A stretch of DNA of 64,000 nt from Psychromonas sp030397575. Its GTDB lineage: Bacteria; Pseudomonadota; Gammaproteobacteria; Enterobacterales; Psychromonadaceae. Position numbers and translations under genes: made by a program. How positions within the stretch are numbered: the first letter of the stretch is position 1; each line of letters begins with the position of its first letter. Below the pieces are notes generated by a model. It saw nothing but the letters and a program-made list of their open reading frames with translations. It had not been told where the DNA came from and searched no databases. Positions 18,703 to 27,957 of the stretch are shown here, piece after piece. The stretch is from NCBI RefSeq assembly GCF_046250175.1, contig NZ_CP176468.1. One strand, 5' to 3'.

Positions 18703-19755
18703 TTAATCAGCAAACACAACAAAGTCATGGTTCAGTAAGCTTAAAGTTACTTTATCCCCTTCTTGGAAGAAAACACTATCGCAAGTATGATTGCTGTACT
18801 TAATCAAAAAGTCCTGCCCTGAAAATTGCGCAGTGATCTGCTGAGAAGATCCTTGGAAGGCGACTTGCTTAACAACAGCCTCACCACTTTCATCAGGTGT
18901 GATATCGATATGTTCAGGTCTTAATAAAAGGCGTAATTCTGCTTCTTTAGGTTGTGTTATTTTACCTTGCGTGTATAGCACACCAAAACAACTTTGATAG
19001 CTGTAATCATCTAGTATGCTCAAGCCAATATAATTCGCCTGTCCCATAAAGTCGGCAACATAAGCTGAATTAGGTGCTCGATATAACTTTTGTGGGGTAT
19101 CGATTTGCACTATTCTCCCCGACTTCATCAATGCAATACGATCAGCAAAGGCAAAACCTTCCTCTTTAGAGTGAGTAACAAATAAAGCACTCATTTGACG
19201 TTGCTTAAACAGATGACGAATTTCATGAATGAGCTGAAAACGAACGTGCTGATCCAGATTAGAGAAAGGCTCATCCAATAGCATCAAATCAGGTTGATAA
19301 GCTAATGCACGTGCGATAGCAATGCGCTGCTGCTGCCCACCTGACAATTGATGTGGAAAACGTTTGCCCATTTCACTGAGTTGTACCAAATGTAACACTT
19401 CTTCAACACGTTGTTGCTTTTCACTTTTAGGCATATTAGTTGCCAAGGAAAAGGCCACATTATCAAATACATTTAAATGCGGAAACAACGCATAATCTTG
19501 GAAAATAAGCCCTATTTTTCTAAGCTCTGGTGGCATATTGATTTGTGGGTCGTTCAGTACTTTTTGTTGGATACTAATATTTCCGGTAAGCTCAGCTTGT
19601 AATCCTGCAACCGCTCGTAATAAAGTTGTCTTCCCACAGCCACTCTCACCTAAAAGACAAACAATCTCGTTATTTTCTAAAGTGAGATCTAATTCCGCCA
19701 ATACAGGCGTTTTTTGATACGCACAACTTAAATTTTGAATATTTAACGCACTCAT
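18703..19755 (-). CDS. fbpC: Ferric iron ABC transporter, ATP-binding protein
   Basis: This ATPase would power ferric iron import with FbpB. The 350-residue product has Walker A GESGCGKTT (36-44), the signature LSGGQQQR near residue 137, Walker B LMLLDEPFSNLD, the H-loop FVTHS, and a C-terminal TOBE-like regulatory domain (about 240-345). Its start overlaps the fbpB stop by one base. Family similarity points to iron rather than thiamine or polyamine transport, supported by the adjacent FbpA and the Fur-like promoter. Confidence 0.9.
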   Translation of the reverse strand: MSALNIQNLSCAYQKTPVLAELDLTLENNEIVCLLGESGCGKTTLLRAVAGLQAELTGNISIQQKVLNDPQINMPPELRKIGLIFQDYALFPHLNVFDNVAFSLATNMPKSEKQQRVEEVLHLVQLSEMGKRFPHQLSGGQQQRIAIARALAYQPDLMLLDEPFSNLDQHVRFQLIHEIRHLFKQRQMSALFVTHSKEEGFAFADRIALMKSGRIVQIDTPQKLYRAPNSAYVADFMGQANYIGLSILDDYSYQSCFGVLYTQGKITQPKEAELRLLLRPEHIDITPDESGEAVVKQVAFQGSSQQITAQFSGQDFLIKYSNHTCDSVFFQEGDKVTLSLLNHDFVVFAD

Positions 19756-21389
19756 TAATGCTTTTGCTCCAACAAACGGTTCACTACAATAAATGGAATT
19801 AAGCCTAATGCAATAATCATTAACGCTGGTAAAGCGGCGTATTCTATCATCTCATCAGAGACATATTGGTATACATAAGTAGCCAATGTTTCAAAATTAA
19901 AGGGGCGCAATAATAACGCCGCAGGTAATTCCTTCATTGATTCTATAAACACTAAAATAAAAGCGGTTAATAAACCTTTTTTTATCAGCGGGATATTAAC
20001 ACGCCACAGCGTTTTTGCAGGTCCATTACCTAGGGTTCTAGACGCTAAATCCAATGAAGGCGACACTTGTACTAAGCTACTGTCAACGCTACCGACAGCG
20101 ATAGCACTGAAACGCACTAAATAACCCAACACTAAAATGACTAATGACCCAGAAAAGATTAACCCTACCGGTGATACATCCCATTTAATTAACAGATCAT
20201 TTAATAATAGATCAAGACTCGTCAGTGGTATTAATACGCCAATAGCAACCACGGTGCCTGGAACAGCATACCCTAACGAAGATAAACGAATACTAGACTT
20301 GGCAAAGACTCCTGGGCTTAAACGCTGATAGAAATTAACAATAAGGGCCACCAGCAGTGCCAAAATGGCAACTAAAAAGGCTAACCATAAACTATTTAGG
20401 GTATAGCTAAATAATTGGTCATTTAATGATTCACTAAAATAATGAAAAGCATAATAGATTAAAGTACCGATCGGGATAAATAAAGATAAGCCCAATAAAG
20501 ACCAAGTGAAGAGCAAAACGCCCCACTTTTTCCATCCCGTTAAATAAAAACGCAAATCCGTACTGCCGCTACTATTACGTTGATAAACTTGCTGTTTACG
20601 ACGGCTATAATTTTCTAATGAGATCAAGATAACTAAAACTAATAACATCAGTGACGATATCTTCGCTGCAGTTGTTAAACTACCTAACTCGAGCCAGGTA
20701 TCATAAATAGCAGTGGTTAGTGTATGCACTGCAAAATAATTAACAGTAGCAAAATCACCTAATGTTTCCATTGCGATTAATGAAATACCCACTGCCATCG
20801 CAGATCGTGAAAGAGGAATACTAACCCTCCAAAAGGCACGATAAGGCGATAAACCTAATGTTCTCGCGGCTTGAAATAAGCCGGCAGACTGAGTTAAAAA
20901 AGCCCCGCGTAACAACAAATACAAATAAGGAAAAAGTGATAACGCTAAAATAAATGAAGCACCAAACAAGGTACGGATATCAGGAAAGTAATAATCATCA
21001 ATTGACTGCCAACCAAACCAGCCTCGTAAAGCAAGCTGAACAGGACCGGCAAAATCTAATAAGTCTGTATATACAATGGCTACAATATAAGGTGGCATGG
21101 CTAAAGGTAGCATTAAAATCCATTGCAACTTTTGCCTAGTAGGGAATTCACAGCAAGCAACAAACCACGCACAAGGCAGGGCAAAAACAATACTAATCAA
21201 TACAACAGAAACGATAACTAGGACAGAATTACTAATATAGGTAGGTAATACGGTATTTAGAAGGTGTTCAAAACTACCACTTTCATCGAAGCTGAAAGCG
21301 TTTAAAAAAATAGCAAGAACAGGGGATAACAAAATACAAGTTACTGCCCAAGGCAGTAACTTGTATGGGTTGAACGATTTAGAGATCAA
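19755..21389 (-). CDS. fbpB: Ferric iron ABC transporter, fused permease
   Basis: The 544-residue inner-membrane permease has two binding-protein-dependent transport domains in tandem, about residues 55-260 and 325-535. Each has an EAA-like loop, ARTLGLSPYRAFWRVSIPL near 170 and SRTLGNGPAKTLWRVNIPL near 450. This fused form is typical of FbpB/SfuB iron permeases. The start is TTG at 21389, overlapping the end of fbpA by 11 bp; no ATG lies near enough to serve. Confidence 0.9.
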   Translation of the reverse strand: MISKSFNPYKLLPWAVTCILLSPVLAIFLNAFSFDESGSFEHLLNTVLPTYISNSVLVIVSVVLISIVFALPCAWFVACCEFPTRQKLQWILMLPLAMPPYIVAIVYTDLLDFAGPVQLALRGWFGWQSIDDYYFPDIRTLFGASFILALSLFPYLYLLLRGAFLTQSAGLFQAARTLGLSPYRAFWRVSIPLSRSAMAVGISLIAMETLGDFATVNYFAVHTLTTAIYDTWLELGSLTTAAKISSLMLLVLVILISLENYSRRKQQVYQRNSSGSTDLRFYLTGWKKWGVLLFTWSLLGLSLFIPIGTLIYYAFHYFSESLNDQLFSYTLNSLWLAFLVAILALLVALIVNFYQRLSPGVFAKSSIRLSSLGYAVPGTVVAIGVLIPLTSLDLLLNDLLIKWDVSPVGLIFSGSLVILVLGYLVRFSAIAVGSVDSSLVQVSPSLDLASRTLGNGPAKTLWRVNIPLIKKGLLTAFILVFIESMKELPAALLLRPFNFETLATYVYQYVSDEMIEYAALPALMIIALGLIPFIVVNRLLEQKH

Positions 21390-22398
21390 ATTTCACTTCA
21401 TCCAGTAACTTAATAGCTGCTTTATGTTGTGCAGCTACCTCTGATAATTTAATCTCATCTTCTTTAAATTCTCCCCAAGATGCAACTAATTCTGATGCTT
21501 TTACACCAGTTTTAACAGGGTATTCGTAATTAATTTCAGCATACATTTTTTGCGCAACATCACCTGATAAGAATTCCATCAATTTAATAGCATTCTCTTT
21601 GTGAGGAGCATGCTTAACTAACGCAACGCCACTGACATTCATATGAGTACCAGTTGTTGCTTGATTAGGGAAGTTAATATGCACTGATTCAGCCCAAGAT
21701 ACTTGTTTTGGATCATTTAGCATTTTACCAAGGTAATAGCTGTTAGTTAATGCATAATCACATAACCCTTCTTTAACTGCTTTCACTTGTGCACGGTCAT
21801 TACCTTGTGGTTTACGAGCTAAATTAGCTTTTAAACCTTCTAACCATGTTTTAGCTTTAGCTTCACCTTCATGAGCAATAATAGAAGCTAATAAAGAAAC
21901 ATTGTACGGATGTTTACCTGAACGCATACACACTTTGCCTTTAAAAGCCGGCGTAGCAAGGTCTTGATAAGTAATATCAGGAGCAGGGCCAACACGTTCA
22001 ACAGAAGAATAAATATTACGAGTTCGACTAGTAAGTGCAAACCATTGCTTATTTTCGCCTTGGAATTTAGCAGGGATATTTTTATCTAAAATTTTACTTT
22101 CCACTGGTTGAGCTAAACCATCTTCAGTGAATAGTGCTAAGCGGCTGAAATCTGAAGTTAACATTATATCAGCTGTCGATAATTGACCTTCGCGTTTAAT
22201 ACGCTCAATCAAACCTTTTTTAGCGAATAAAATATTCACTTTGATACCTGTTTCAGCAGTGAACTCTTTCATCATGGGATCAATTAAAAAGGGCTGGCGA
22301 TAAGAATATACATTGACCTCTTCCGCTGCAAAAGAGAGCGAGCTAGTTAATACAGAGGCACCAGCAAGTAAAATAGTTAGGCCTTTTTTAATAGACAT
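21379..22398 (-). CDS. fbpA: Ferric iron ABC transporter, periplasmic binding protein
   Basis: FbpA captures ferric iron in the periplasm and delivers it to FbpBC. The 339-residue precursor begins MSIKKGLTILLAGA with a signal peptide ending SFA-AEE near residue 24, followed by a type-2 binding fold with VNVYSYRQ at the mature N-terminus and the double-tyrosine-like segment NSYYLG near 220. I start at the ATG at 22398, with AGGAAG five to six bases upstream; an earlier ATG at 22434 lies about where transcription starts and is ruled out by the promoter. It heads the fbpABC operon. Confidence 0.9.
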   Translation of the reverse strand: MSIKKGLTILLAGASVLTSSLSFAAEEVNVYSYRQPFLIDPMMKEFTAETGIKVNILFAKKGLIERIKREGQLSTADIMLTSDFSRLALFTEDGLAQPVESKILDKNIPAKFQGENKQWFALTSRTRNIYSSVERVGPAPDITYQDLATPAFKGKVCMRSGKHPYNVSLLASIIAHEGEAKAKTWLEGLKANLARKPQGNDRAQVKAVKEGLCDYALTNSYYLGKMLNDPKQVSWAESVHINFPNQATTGTHMNVSGVALVKHAPHKENAIKLMEFLSGDVAQKMYAEINYEYPVKTGVKASELVASWGEFKEDEIKLSEVAAQHKAAIKLLDEVKFDL

Positions 22399-22437
22399 AT
22401 TTCTTCCTTTAAATAAGTAGTGAATTAATTTCACACC

Positions 22438-22466
22438 ATTCTATTGATAATAGTTCTTATTTTCAA
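22438..22466 (-). promoter_or_regulatory. fbpA promoter overlapping a Fur box
   Basis: On the minus strand TTGAAA (22461-22466) and TAGAAT (22438-22443) are spaced by exactly 17 bp, each five of six to the sigma70 consensus. The spacer and -35 box overlap GATAATAGTTCTTATTTTC (22446-22464 on the plus strand), which matches 13 of 19 positions of the classic Fur box and keeps a TTGA-AATA/TATT-TCAA symmetry. Iron-loaded Fur would block polymerase here. The start site is about 22431, leaving a 33-base leader. Confidence 0.75.
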
Positions 22467-22533
22467 GACATAAACTGTCGTAATCTCTCGTTTCAGTAAT
22501 TATTTATAATTAACATAGCTTATCTTCAAAGTA

Positions 22534-23958
22534 CTAAGCGGGTAAGGCAACTCCTTGTTCTTTCATACGTGCAATTTTGTAACGTAATGTTCGTGGACTT
22601 ATCCCTAATAATTCAGCAACATCTTTACGTTTACCGCGACAAGTTTGTAACGCATCCAAGATCATCTTTTGTTCCTGTTGCTTCAACCCTTGCCCTAAAC
22701 CATCATCACTGGCTATAAGTTCCGATTGAGCCTGTTTTTTGTGCATAGGTGCAGCATTATCCGTAACAGAAAAAACCGGTGCATCTATTAATGTCGGTTG
22801 CAATATATGTTCAAATTGCTGATCTTCCAATATTAACGTTTCACACTCAATAATATCCCCCACGGACAAAATAAGTGCTCGTTGCATGACATTGTCCAAT
22901 TCGCGGACATTACCCGGCCAGATATAGTTAATTAACAACTGTTGTGCTTGTTCAGATAGCTGAGGAATCGGTAGCCCTTGGTCAGTGGCATGACCAGCAA
23001 GTAAATGCTTTGCTAAAGGTAAAATATCACCTTTACGTTGATGTAAAGGTAACCACTGTAATGGGAATACATTAAGGCGATAATATAAATCTTCTCGAAA
23101 AACACCTGCTTCTACGGCTTTTTTAAGATCTCGGTTACTTGTTGCTAATACACGAATATTCAATTTAATCGTTTTACGGGATCCTAAACGTTCTACTTCT
23201 CGCTCCTGTAATACGCGTAATAACTTAACCTGTAATTCAAGCGGCATTTCAGTTATTTCATCTAATAGAATCGTACCATTTTGTGCTTGTTCAAATTTAC
23301 CTGGACAAGCTTGAATCGCACCAGTGAATGCGCCTTTTTCATAACCAAACAAAGTCGCTTCCAGCATGTTTTCAGGAATAGCGCCGCAGTTAATCGCAAT
23401 AAAAGGATTATCTTTACGTGCAGACTTATCATGTAAATATCGTGATAACACTTCTTTACCTGATCCACTTGGCCCAGTGATCATTACTGACGCATCTGTT
23501 GCTGCGACTTTTTCTGCCACACTTAATAAGGCAGCTGTAGAAGGATCGCCAAATACTGGTGTACAAGAAGGCACTTTATGCACAGGCGCATAACGACTTA
23601 CTTGGTTTAATAAGACTTCCGGAGAAAAAGGTTTTGCCAAATAGTCTATTGCACCATCACGAATTGCTTTTACCGCATCGTCAATGGTGGCGTAGGCCGT
23701 CATCAATAACACAGGTGTTTCTGGGTATTTGCTTTTAATGTTTTGCAGCAGGGTTAAACCACTCATTCCTCCCATTTGAATGTCACTGACGACCAGATCG
23801 AAGGTTGATTTACCGAGCTCTATCAATGCTGATTCAGCACTGTCGACTTCTTGACAGTCGTAACCAGCCAATAATAATGTGTCAATTAAGGCTTCGCGTA
23901 ATCCAGCATCATCTTCTACAACTAATAATTTACCTTGTGATTTATTATGATTCATCAT
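22534..23958 (-). CDS. flrC: Flagellar sigma54 response regulator FlrC
   Basis: FlrC (FleR) is phosphorylated by FlrB and activates class III sigma54 flagellar promoters. The 474-residue product has a receiver domain with phosphoacceptor D59 in VVSDIQMGG, an AAA+ domain (about 140-370) with Walker A GPSGSGKEV and the sigma54-contacting GAFTGA loop, and a Fis-type HTH at the C-terminus (LGISPRTLRYKI). It overlaps flrB by one base. The 135 bp to fbpA hold the fbp promoter but no clear terminator. Confidence 0.95.
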   Translation of the reverse strand: MMNHNKSQGKLLVVEDDAGLREALIDTLLLAGYDCQEVDSAESALIELGKSTFDLVVSDIQMGGMSGLTLLQNIKSKYPETPVLLMTAYATIDDAVKAIRDGAIDYLAKPFSPEVLLNQVSRYAPVHKVPSCTPVFGDPSTAALLSVAEKVAATDASVMITGPSGSGKEVLSRYLHDKSARKDNPFIAINCGAIPENMLEATLFGYEKGAFTGAIQACPGKFEQAQNGTILLDEITEMPLELQVKLLRVLQEREVERLGSRKTIKLNIRVLATSNRDLKKAVEAGVFREDLYYRLNVFPLQWLPLHQRKGDILPLAKHLLAGHATDQGLPIPQLSEQAQQLLINYIWPGNVRELDNVMQRALILSVGDIIECETLILEDQQFEHILQPTLIDAPVFSVTDNAAPMHKKQAQSELIASDDGLGQGLKQQEQKMILDALQTCRGKRKDVAELLGISPRTLRYKIARMKEQGVALPA

Positions 23959-25040
23959 TACGCTCCTACCACTTTACTTAATTGCACACGATGAAGTGGT
24001 AGCACCAGAGTGAAACAACTGCCCTTCCCGACTTCAGATTTAACTTCAACAGTCCCTTTATGGGATTGAACCACACCTTGCACCACCGCTAAGCCTAATC
24101 CAGTACCTTGTGATTTAGTGGTATAAAAAGCTTCCATCACTTTAGCTAAGCGTTGTTTTTCGATACCAGGTCCGTTATCCATCACTGAAATTTCAATTTT
24201 ATCTTCACCTCGCTGTATCGCACCAATATACAAATGAGCACCTTGTCCGGTTGCTTCTACGGCATTTGAAATCAAATTGGTCATCGCACTAGTGAGCGCA
24301 TTTTTATTCGCTAATATAAACAGATCTGGATCTGGTAATTTGCATTGCAGATTACCAGAGACACTCAACATCATCGCATCACTGGCATTCTTAACTTCTT
24401 CTAACAGGGCAGCAACGGATACCTCTTCTACAATTTTTTGCTCACCACTACGTGCAAATAACAACATATCATTCACTTGCGTTTCTAAGTCTTGTAAACG
24501 ATTCATCAACTTACCTTGAAAGCGTGCACGAGCAGTTTCATTAAGTGTTTTATTCGCTAAATTAGCACCATATAACATGGCTGCTGATAAAGGAGTTCGG
24601 ATTTGATGTGCTAATGACGCCACCATTTTTCCTAATGAAGACAAGCGCTTTAAGGTCGCGACGTGCTCTTGTAATTGGCGAGTATGCGTTAAATCAGTCA
24701 GTAGGATAAGTTGCCCTGGTTGCCCCTCTAATGAAGAGATAGAAAGCTGAATACGGCGACCATTTTTTAAGGATATTTCATGACCATCGTCATTTTTAGG
24801 GCTGAATGAGCGTTTGATAATATCCCTCCAAGGCATATTCTCTAATGGCTCCCCTAATAGTTGTATCGCAACACGATTAGCTTGTTCAACGATTCCATTG
24901 CCATCAATGACAATCAAACCAGAAGGTAATTCATTGTACAACTGATCCATGTAGTTAGCCTGAGCACGAAGTTGCTCTAGTTCCCCTACATAGCTTTCTG
25001 TTTGTAACGATGATTCTTGAGTTGATTGCGATATGGTCAT
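23958..25040 (-). CDS. flrB: Flagellar sensor histidine kinase FlrB
   Basis: FlrB (FleS) is the cytoplasmic kinase partner of FlrC. The 360-residue product has a short N-terminal coil, a PAS domain (about 30-120), the phosphoacceptor H145 in SLAHQIRTPLS, and an HATPase domain with the N box NLISNAVEAT, DNGPGI and GTGLGLAVV. It has no membrane segment, so it probably senses an assembly state inside the cell. A sigma54 promoter lies about 40-55 bp upstream. Confidence 0.95.
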   Translation of the reverse strand: MTISQSTQESSLQTESYVGELEQLRAQANYMDQLYNELPSGLIVIDGNGIVEQANRVAIQLLGEPLENMPWRDIIKRSFSPKNDDGHEISLKNGRRIQLSISSLEGQPGQLILLTDLTHTRQLQEHVATLKRLSSLGKMVASLAHQIRTPLSAAMLYGANLANKTLNETARARFQGKLMNRLQDLETQVNDMLLFARSGEQKIVEEVSVAALLEEVKNASDAMMLSVSGNLQCKLPDPDLFILANKNALTSAMTNLISNAVEATGQGAHLYIGAIQRGEDKIEISVMDNGPGIEKQRLAKVMEAFYTTKSQGTGLGLAVVQGVVQSHKGTVEVKSEVGKGSCFTLVLPLHRVQLSKVVGA

Positions 25041-25077
25041 GGCGACACCTAATAAACAAGTACAGATACCAGTACTA

Positions 25078-25093
25078 AGCAGTTATTATGCCA
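25078..25093 (-). promoter_or_regulatory. Sigma54 promoter of flrBC
   Basis: The minus strand reads TGGCATAATAACTGCT, with GG and GC separated by exactly 10 bases, about 40 bp upstream of the flrB ATG. In Vibrio, FlrA with sigma54 drives flrBC, and this site fits that scheme. Confidence 0.8.
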
Positions 25094-25161
25094 ACCAAAA
25101 AATCCTATTAATTTACAAGTAGATAAAAATAAATCGCCATAAAAATGACAGTATTAAAAAT

Positions 25162-25188
25162 AAAAAAACCGTACTAAAGAGTACGGTT
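25162..25188 (-). terminator. Terminator after flrA
   Basis: The perfect 9-bp stem AACCGTACT/AGTACGGTT (25167-25175 with 25180-25188) has a 4-nt loop and is followed by a run of T on the minus strand. It separates flrA from flrBC, so the two are independent units. Confidence 0.88.
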
Positions 25189-25220
25189 CTAGGAAACTCA
25201 AATAAGGTTAATTAACGAGA

Positions 25221-26672
25221 TTACATTTCTTTATTCAGGCCATATTTTTTCATTTTTTCAACCAGAGTCGTACGACGCATTGACAATAACTCTGCGGCAT
25301 GTGACACCACACCATCTTGCGAATCGATCGCTTGTCGAATCATCTCAATTTCAAACTCCACCAGCTTATCTTTTAAATTCATCCCTTCAGCTGGTAAATG
25401 CCCTAAAAACCCCAATGACTCTTCCTCTGCCTCACTTTCATCAGATAAAATAGGTGTACCACCAAACATACCAGATAAAGCATCACGCTCCATTAATTCT
25501 TCTTGTTCCACACTATATTGTACTTGATCTAGCACTTCACCTTGATTATCCGAATAACGGTATTTGACTGGTAACTCGGTAATATCAATGATTTTATTAC
25601 TGTGTAAAATCAATAGACGCTCTAATAAATTAGATAATTCACGGACGTTCCCCGGCCAGCTATGTTGCATTAATGAGTCTAATGCACGCTGAGTAAAGCG
25701 TAATGTAGCCTTATGCTCACCCTCTAAACGAGATAAAAGCTCCTGTAGTAATAGAGGAATATCTTCTTGCCGATCACGTAAAGCAGGTTTTTCGATCGGG
25801 AAGACATTTAAACGATAAAAAAGATCTTCTCGGAAAGTTCCTTCGATAATCATTTCTTCTAAATTGCGATGTGTAGCAGCTACTACTCTTACATCAGCCT
25901 GAATCGACTTGGTTCCACCAACACGCTCAAAAGTGCGCTCTTGTAATACGCGTAACAACTTGACTTGCATTGGCATTGGCATATCACCAATTTCATCTAA
26001 AAATAATGTACCGCCTTCTGCCAATTCGAAACGTCCTTTACGCGAAGAAAATGCACCGGTAAAGGCTCCTTTTTCATGGCCAAATAATTCACTTTCTAAC
26101 AACTCAGCAGGGATAGCACCGCAGTTAACAGGAACAAATGGACCTTTTTTACGGTTTGATACTTCATGTATTGCTCGAGCGACAACTTCTTTTCCTGTAC
26201 CCGACTCCCCTAACACCAATACATTAGCGTTACTTTCCGCCACCTGCTCAACTAGATAACGAATCTCTTGAATACGACGCCCTTTACCAACTAAAGACGT
26301 AATCAAATATTTATTGGCTTTGCTTAACTGATGATTAGGATTCAAGAAGTTTTGGCAGTAATGTAACAATTGCGTTAATTCAGAATAAACAATAGGCACA
26401 CTTAGCACACCAATATGGTTGCTATCGAGATCTGTTACATCTCCAGAAAAGCTAATAAAAGGGACTTTGGGGAAGCGTAATAGTGCAGCATCAAGATGAC
26501 TCGCTTGGTCACCATATATAATTGCTAGGGCAGGACTTTCAGCTAACTGCTTTTCGAGATCTTCAATACTTATAATTTGATAAGTTTCCCCAACAAATTG
26601 TAAAACGGTTTCTAATATTGCTGTTTGTTCCGTTGTGGTATCGACTAAATAAATTGAAGCTCGTTGCTGCAT
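25221..26672 (-). CDS. flrA: Flagellar master regulator FlrA/FleQ
   Basis: FlrA is the class I activator that works with sigma54 to start the polar flagellar cascade. The 483-residue product has a FleQ-type N-terminal domain (about 5-115) without a receiver aspartate motif, an AAA+ domain with Walker A GESGTGKEV near residue 157 and GAFTGAFSSRKG near 205, and a C-terminal Fis-type HTH (LLSMRRTTLVEKM). As in Pseudomonas FleQ it may bind cyclic-di-GMP, which is inference. The ATG at 26672 has a poor ribosome-binding site, but no better in-frame start is near. Confidence 0.93.
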   Translation of the reverse strand: MQQRASIYLVDTTTEQTAILETVLQFVGETYQIISIEDLEKQLAESPALAIIYGDQASHLDAALLRFPKVPFISFSGDVTDLDSNHIGVLSVPIVYSELTQLLHYCQNFLNPNHQLSKANKYLITSLVGKGRRIQEIRYLVEQVAESNANVLVLGESGTGKEVVARAIHEVSNRKKGPFVPVNCGAIPAELLESELFGHEKGAFTGAFSSRKGRFELAEGGTLFLDEIGDMPMPMQVKLLRVLQERTFERVGGTKSIQADVRVVAATHRNLEEMIIEGTFREDLFYRLNVFPIEKPALRDRQEDIPLLLQELLSRLEGEHKATLRFTQRALDSLMQHSWPGNVRELSNLLERLLILHSNKIIDITELPVKYRYSDNQGEVLDQVQYSVEQEELMERDALSGMFGGTPILSDESEAEEESLGFLGHLPAEGMNLKDKLVEFEIEMIRQAIDSQDGVVSHAAELLSMRRTTLVEKMKKYGLNKEM

Positions 26673-27045
26673 AATTAATATCCATAAAAATTAAACTACC
26701 TCTTAGTGTAGAGTAATTTTTTATTATTGCATGTAAAATCGTCAAAAAGATGACAATGACCGTAAAATGACACTTAAAATAATTATTATATGGTTGAATA
26801 GTATACATAGAAAAATATTTTAACCATATAAACTATAGAATAGGCCTGATTTTTGCTTAAGTATTGCTATAAATCTTAATAAGTCATAAAACTGGCTTTT
26901 GAAATATGTTACAAAGCATGTCTAGCACTAAAATAGGCAAAATTGCTGCTAAATAAAATAGCTGCAACTATCAATTGTTGTTTTTTTAATATTAGACATA
27001 CATAAAAATATCATAGATTAACTGTTTTTTAGCAAGGAAAGTAAT
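26673..27045. other. Divergent flrA-fliS intergenic region
   Basis: These 373 bp hold no gene I can support. They contain a sigma54 promoter for fliS, three close ATGAC repeats on the plus strand (about 26745-26772), and a spaced 8-bp inverted repeat ATATGGTT/AACCATAT (26788-26795 with 26822-26829) around a GTATAC centre. No convincing flrA promoter was found. The repeats are possible regulator sites. Confidence 0.5.
26935..26950 (+). promoter_or_regulatory. Sigma54 promoter of fliS
   Basis: The plus strand reads AGGCAAAATTGCTGCT, with GG (26936-26937) and GC (26948-26949) separated by 10 bases. It lies about 95 bp upstream of the fliS ATG. It deviates from TGGC at the first base. It fits an independent sigma54-driven fliS unit. 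Confidence 0.65.
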
Positions 27046-27441
27046 ATGCGTCGTTCGCTTCAACAATATAAAAACTCGAATATGAATAACATTGAGCAAG
27101 CAGATCCTCATACTTTAGTCTCTTTGATCATGCAGCATATACAGGGAAACTTAGCCGGTGCCAAAGGGGCTATAGAGCGTAAAGAAATTGAAAATAGAAA
27201 TACTATGCTGACACGAGTGATTGGGCTTATTGGCGAATTACAAAATAGTTTAGACATGGAAAAAGGCGGGGAAATATCCACTAACCTTTATGACTTATAC
27301 GCTTATATGATCCGCCGAGTTAATCAAGCAAATCGTCAAAATGATGCTGAGCCATTAACAGAAGTACTTAAATTAATTACTGAAATTAAATCTGGTTGGG
27401 ATGGGATTCCATTAGATATACGTCAACAATATAATCGTTAA
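27046..27441 (+). CDS. fliS: Flagellin export chaperone FliS
   Basis: FliS binds the C-terminus of flagellin in the cytoplasm and prevents early polymerisation before export through FlhA. The 131-residue helical product has the family features: an N-terminal YKNSNMNNIEQADPHTLVSLIMQ segment with a tyrosine near residue 8, and a four-helix body. The ATG follows AAGGAAAG. In Vibrio fliS lies in the flaG-fliD-flaI-fliS run on the same strand as flrA; here it is on the opposite strand with its own sigma54 promoter. Confidence 0.92.
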   Translation: MRRSLQQYKNSNMNNIEQADPHTLVSLIMQHIQGNLAGAKGAIERKEIENRNTMLTRVIGLIGELQNSLDMEKGGEISTNLYDLYAYMIRRVNQANRQNDAEPLTEVLKLITEIKSGWDGIPLDIRQQYNR

Positions 27442-27458
27442 TCATTCAGTAGGCCCTC

Positions 27459-27758
27459 ATGACCAATGTACAAGCAAGTATCGATAGGTTACTAGAATCG
27501 GAAAAGCACCTTCATAAATTATTAGATGAACAACAATATGAGCAGTTTTTGCAACAGCAAGAGATCTTTGGAAATCAACTAAAAACTTGTGTGGATAGCT
27601 ATACAGAGGAGCAATTACTAGATGTGATTGCCCCACTTAAACGGCTGCAAGAAAGTCTTAATACATTGCAACAGAGAGCTGAAGGTATCAGTCTAGATCT
27701 TAAGGAAAAATCGCTTATCCTACAGCGAAATAAGAAAAAGATAAAAGCTTATAAATAA
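27459..27758 (+). CDS. FliT/FlaI-like flagellar chaperone
   Basis: This 99-residue, highly helical and charged protein lies 17 bp after fliS. Its size and position match the FlaI/FliT-type genes next to fliS and fliD; FliT is the export chaperone for the FliD cap. Sequence motifs in this family are weak, so the call rests on context, length and predicted coiled helices (LLESEKHLHKLLDEQQYEQF and a lysine-rich end). Confidence 0.65.
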   Translation: MTNVQASIDRLLESEKHLHKLLDEQQYEQFLQQQEIFGNQLKTCVDSYTEEQLLDVIAPLKRLQESLNTLQQRAEGISLDLKEKSLILQRNKKKIKAYK

Positions 27759-27957
27759 TATTTACTTACTCCTCGCAGCGTTATTTAACAGCTTATAACT
27801 ACATATTTCTGTGTGGTAAGTTTCATAAAGACAACCATTATTTATGTCACTTACACTTTTTATACACAAGATATAGAGAACATATTTAATGGATTAGACT
27901 GATTTTAGTCGCACAATAGTTATGTGCGGCACTCTCCTGCCTAACGGCTAGTTGAGC
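27759..27957. other. Convergent gap between the flaI-like gene and fliD
   Basis: These 199 bp contain no gene. A hairpin CGCACA/TGTGCG flanked by a GACT/AGTC pair lies around 27899-27926, but no T run follows on either strand, so I do not call it a terminator. Confidence 0.35.

Noticed and set aside
22399..22434. Earlier fbpA start at 22434
   Set aside because: It falls about where transcription should begin and precedes a normal signal peptide; the ATG at 22398 has a good ribosome-binding site.
26563..26808. 81-codon minus-strand frame overlapping the start of flrA
   Set aside because: It is out of frame with flrA, overlaps it, has no recognisable domain and lies across the likely promoter region.
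27899..27926. Terminator between the flaI-like gene and fliD
   Set aside because: A hairpin can form but neither strand has a T run after it.
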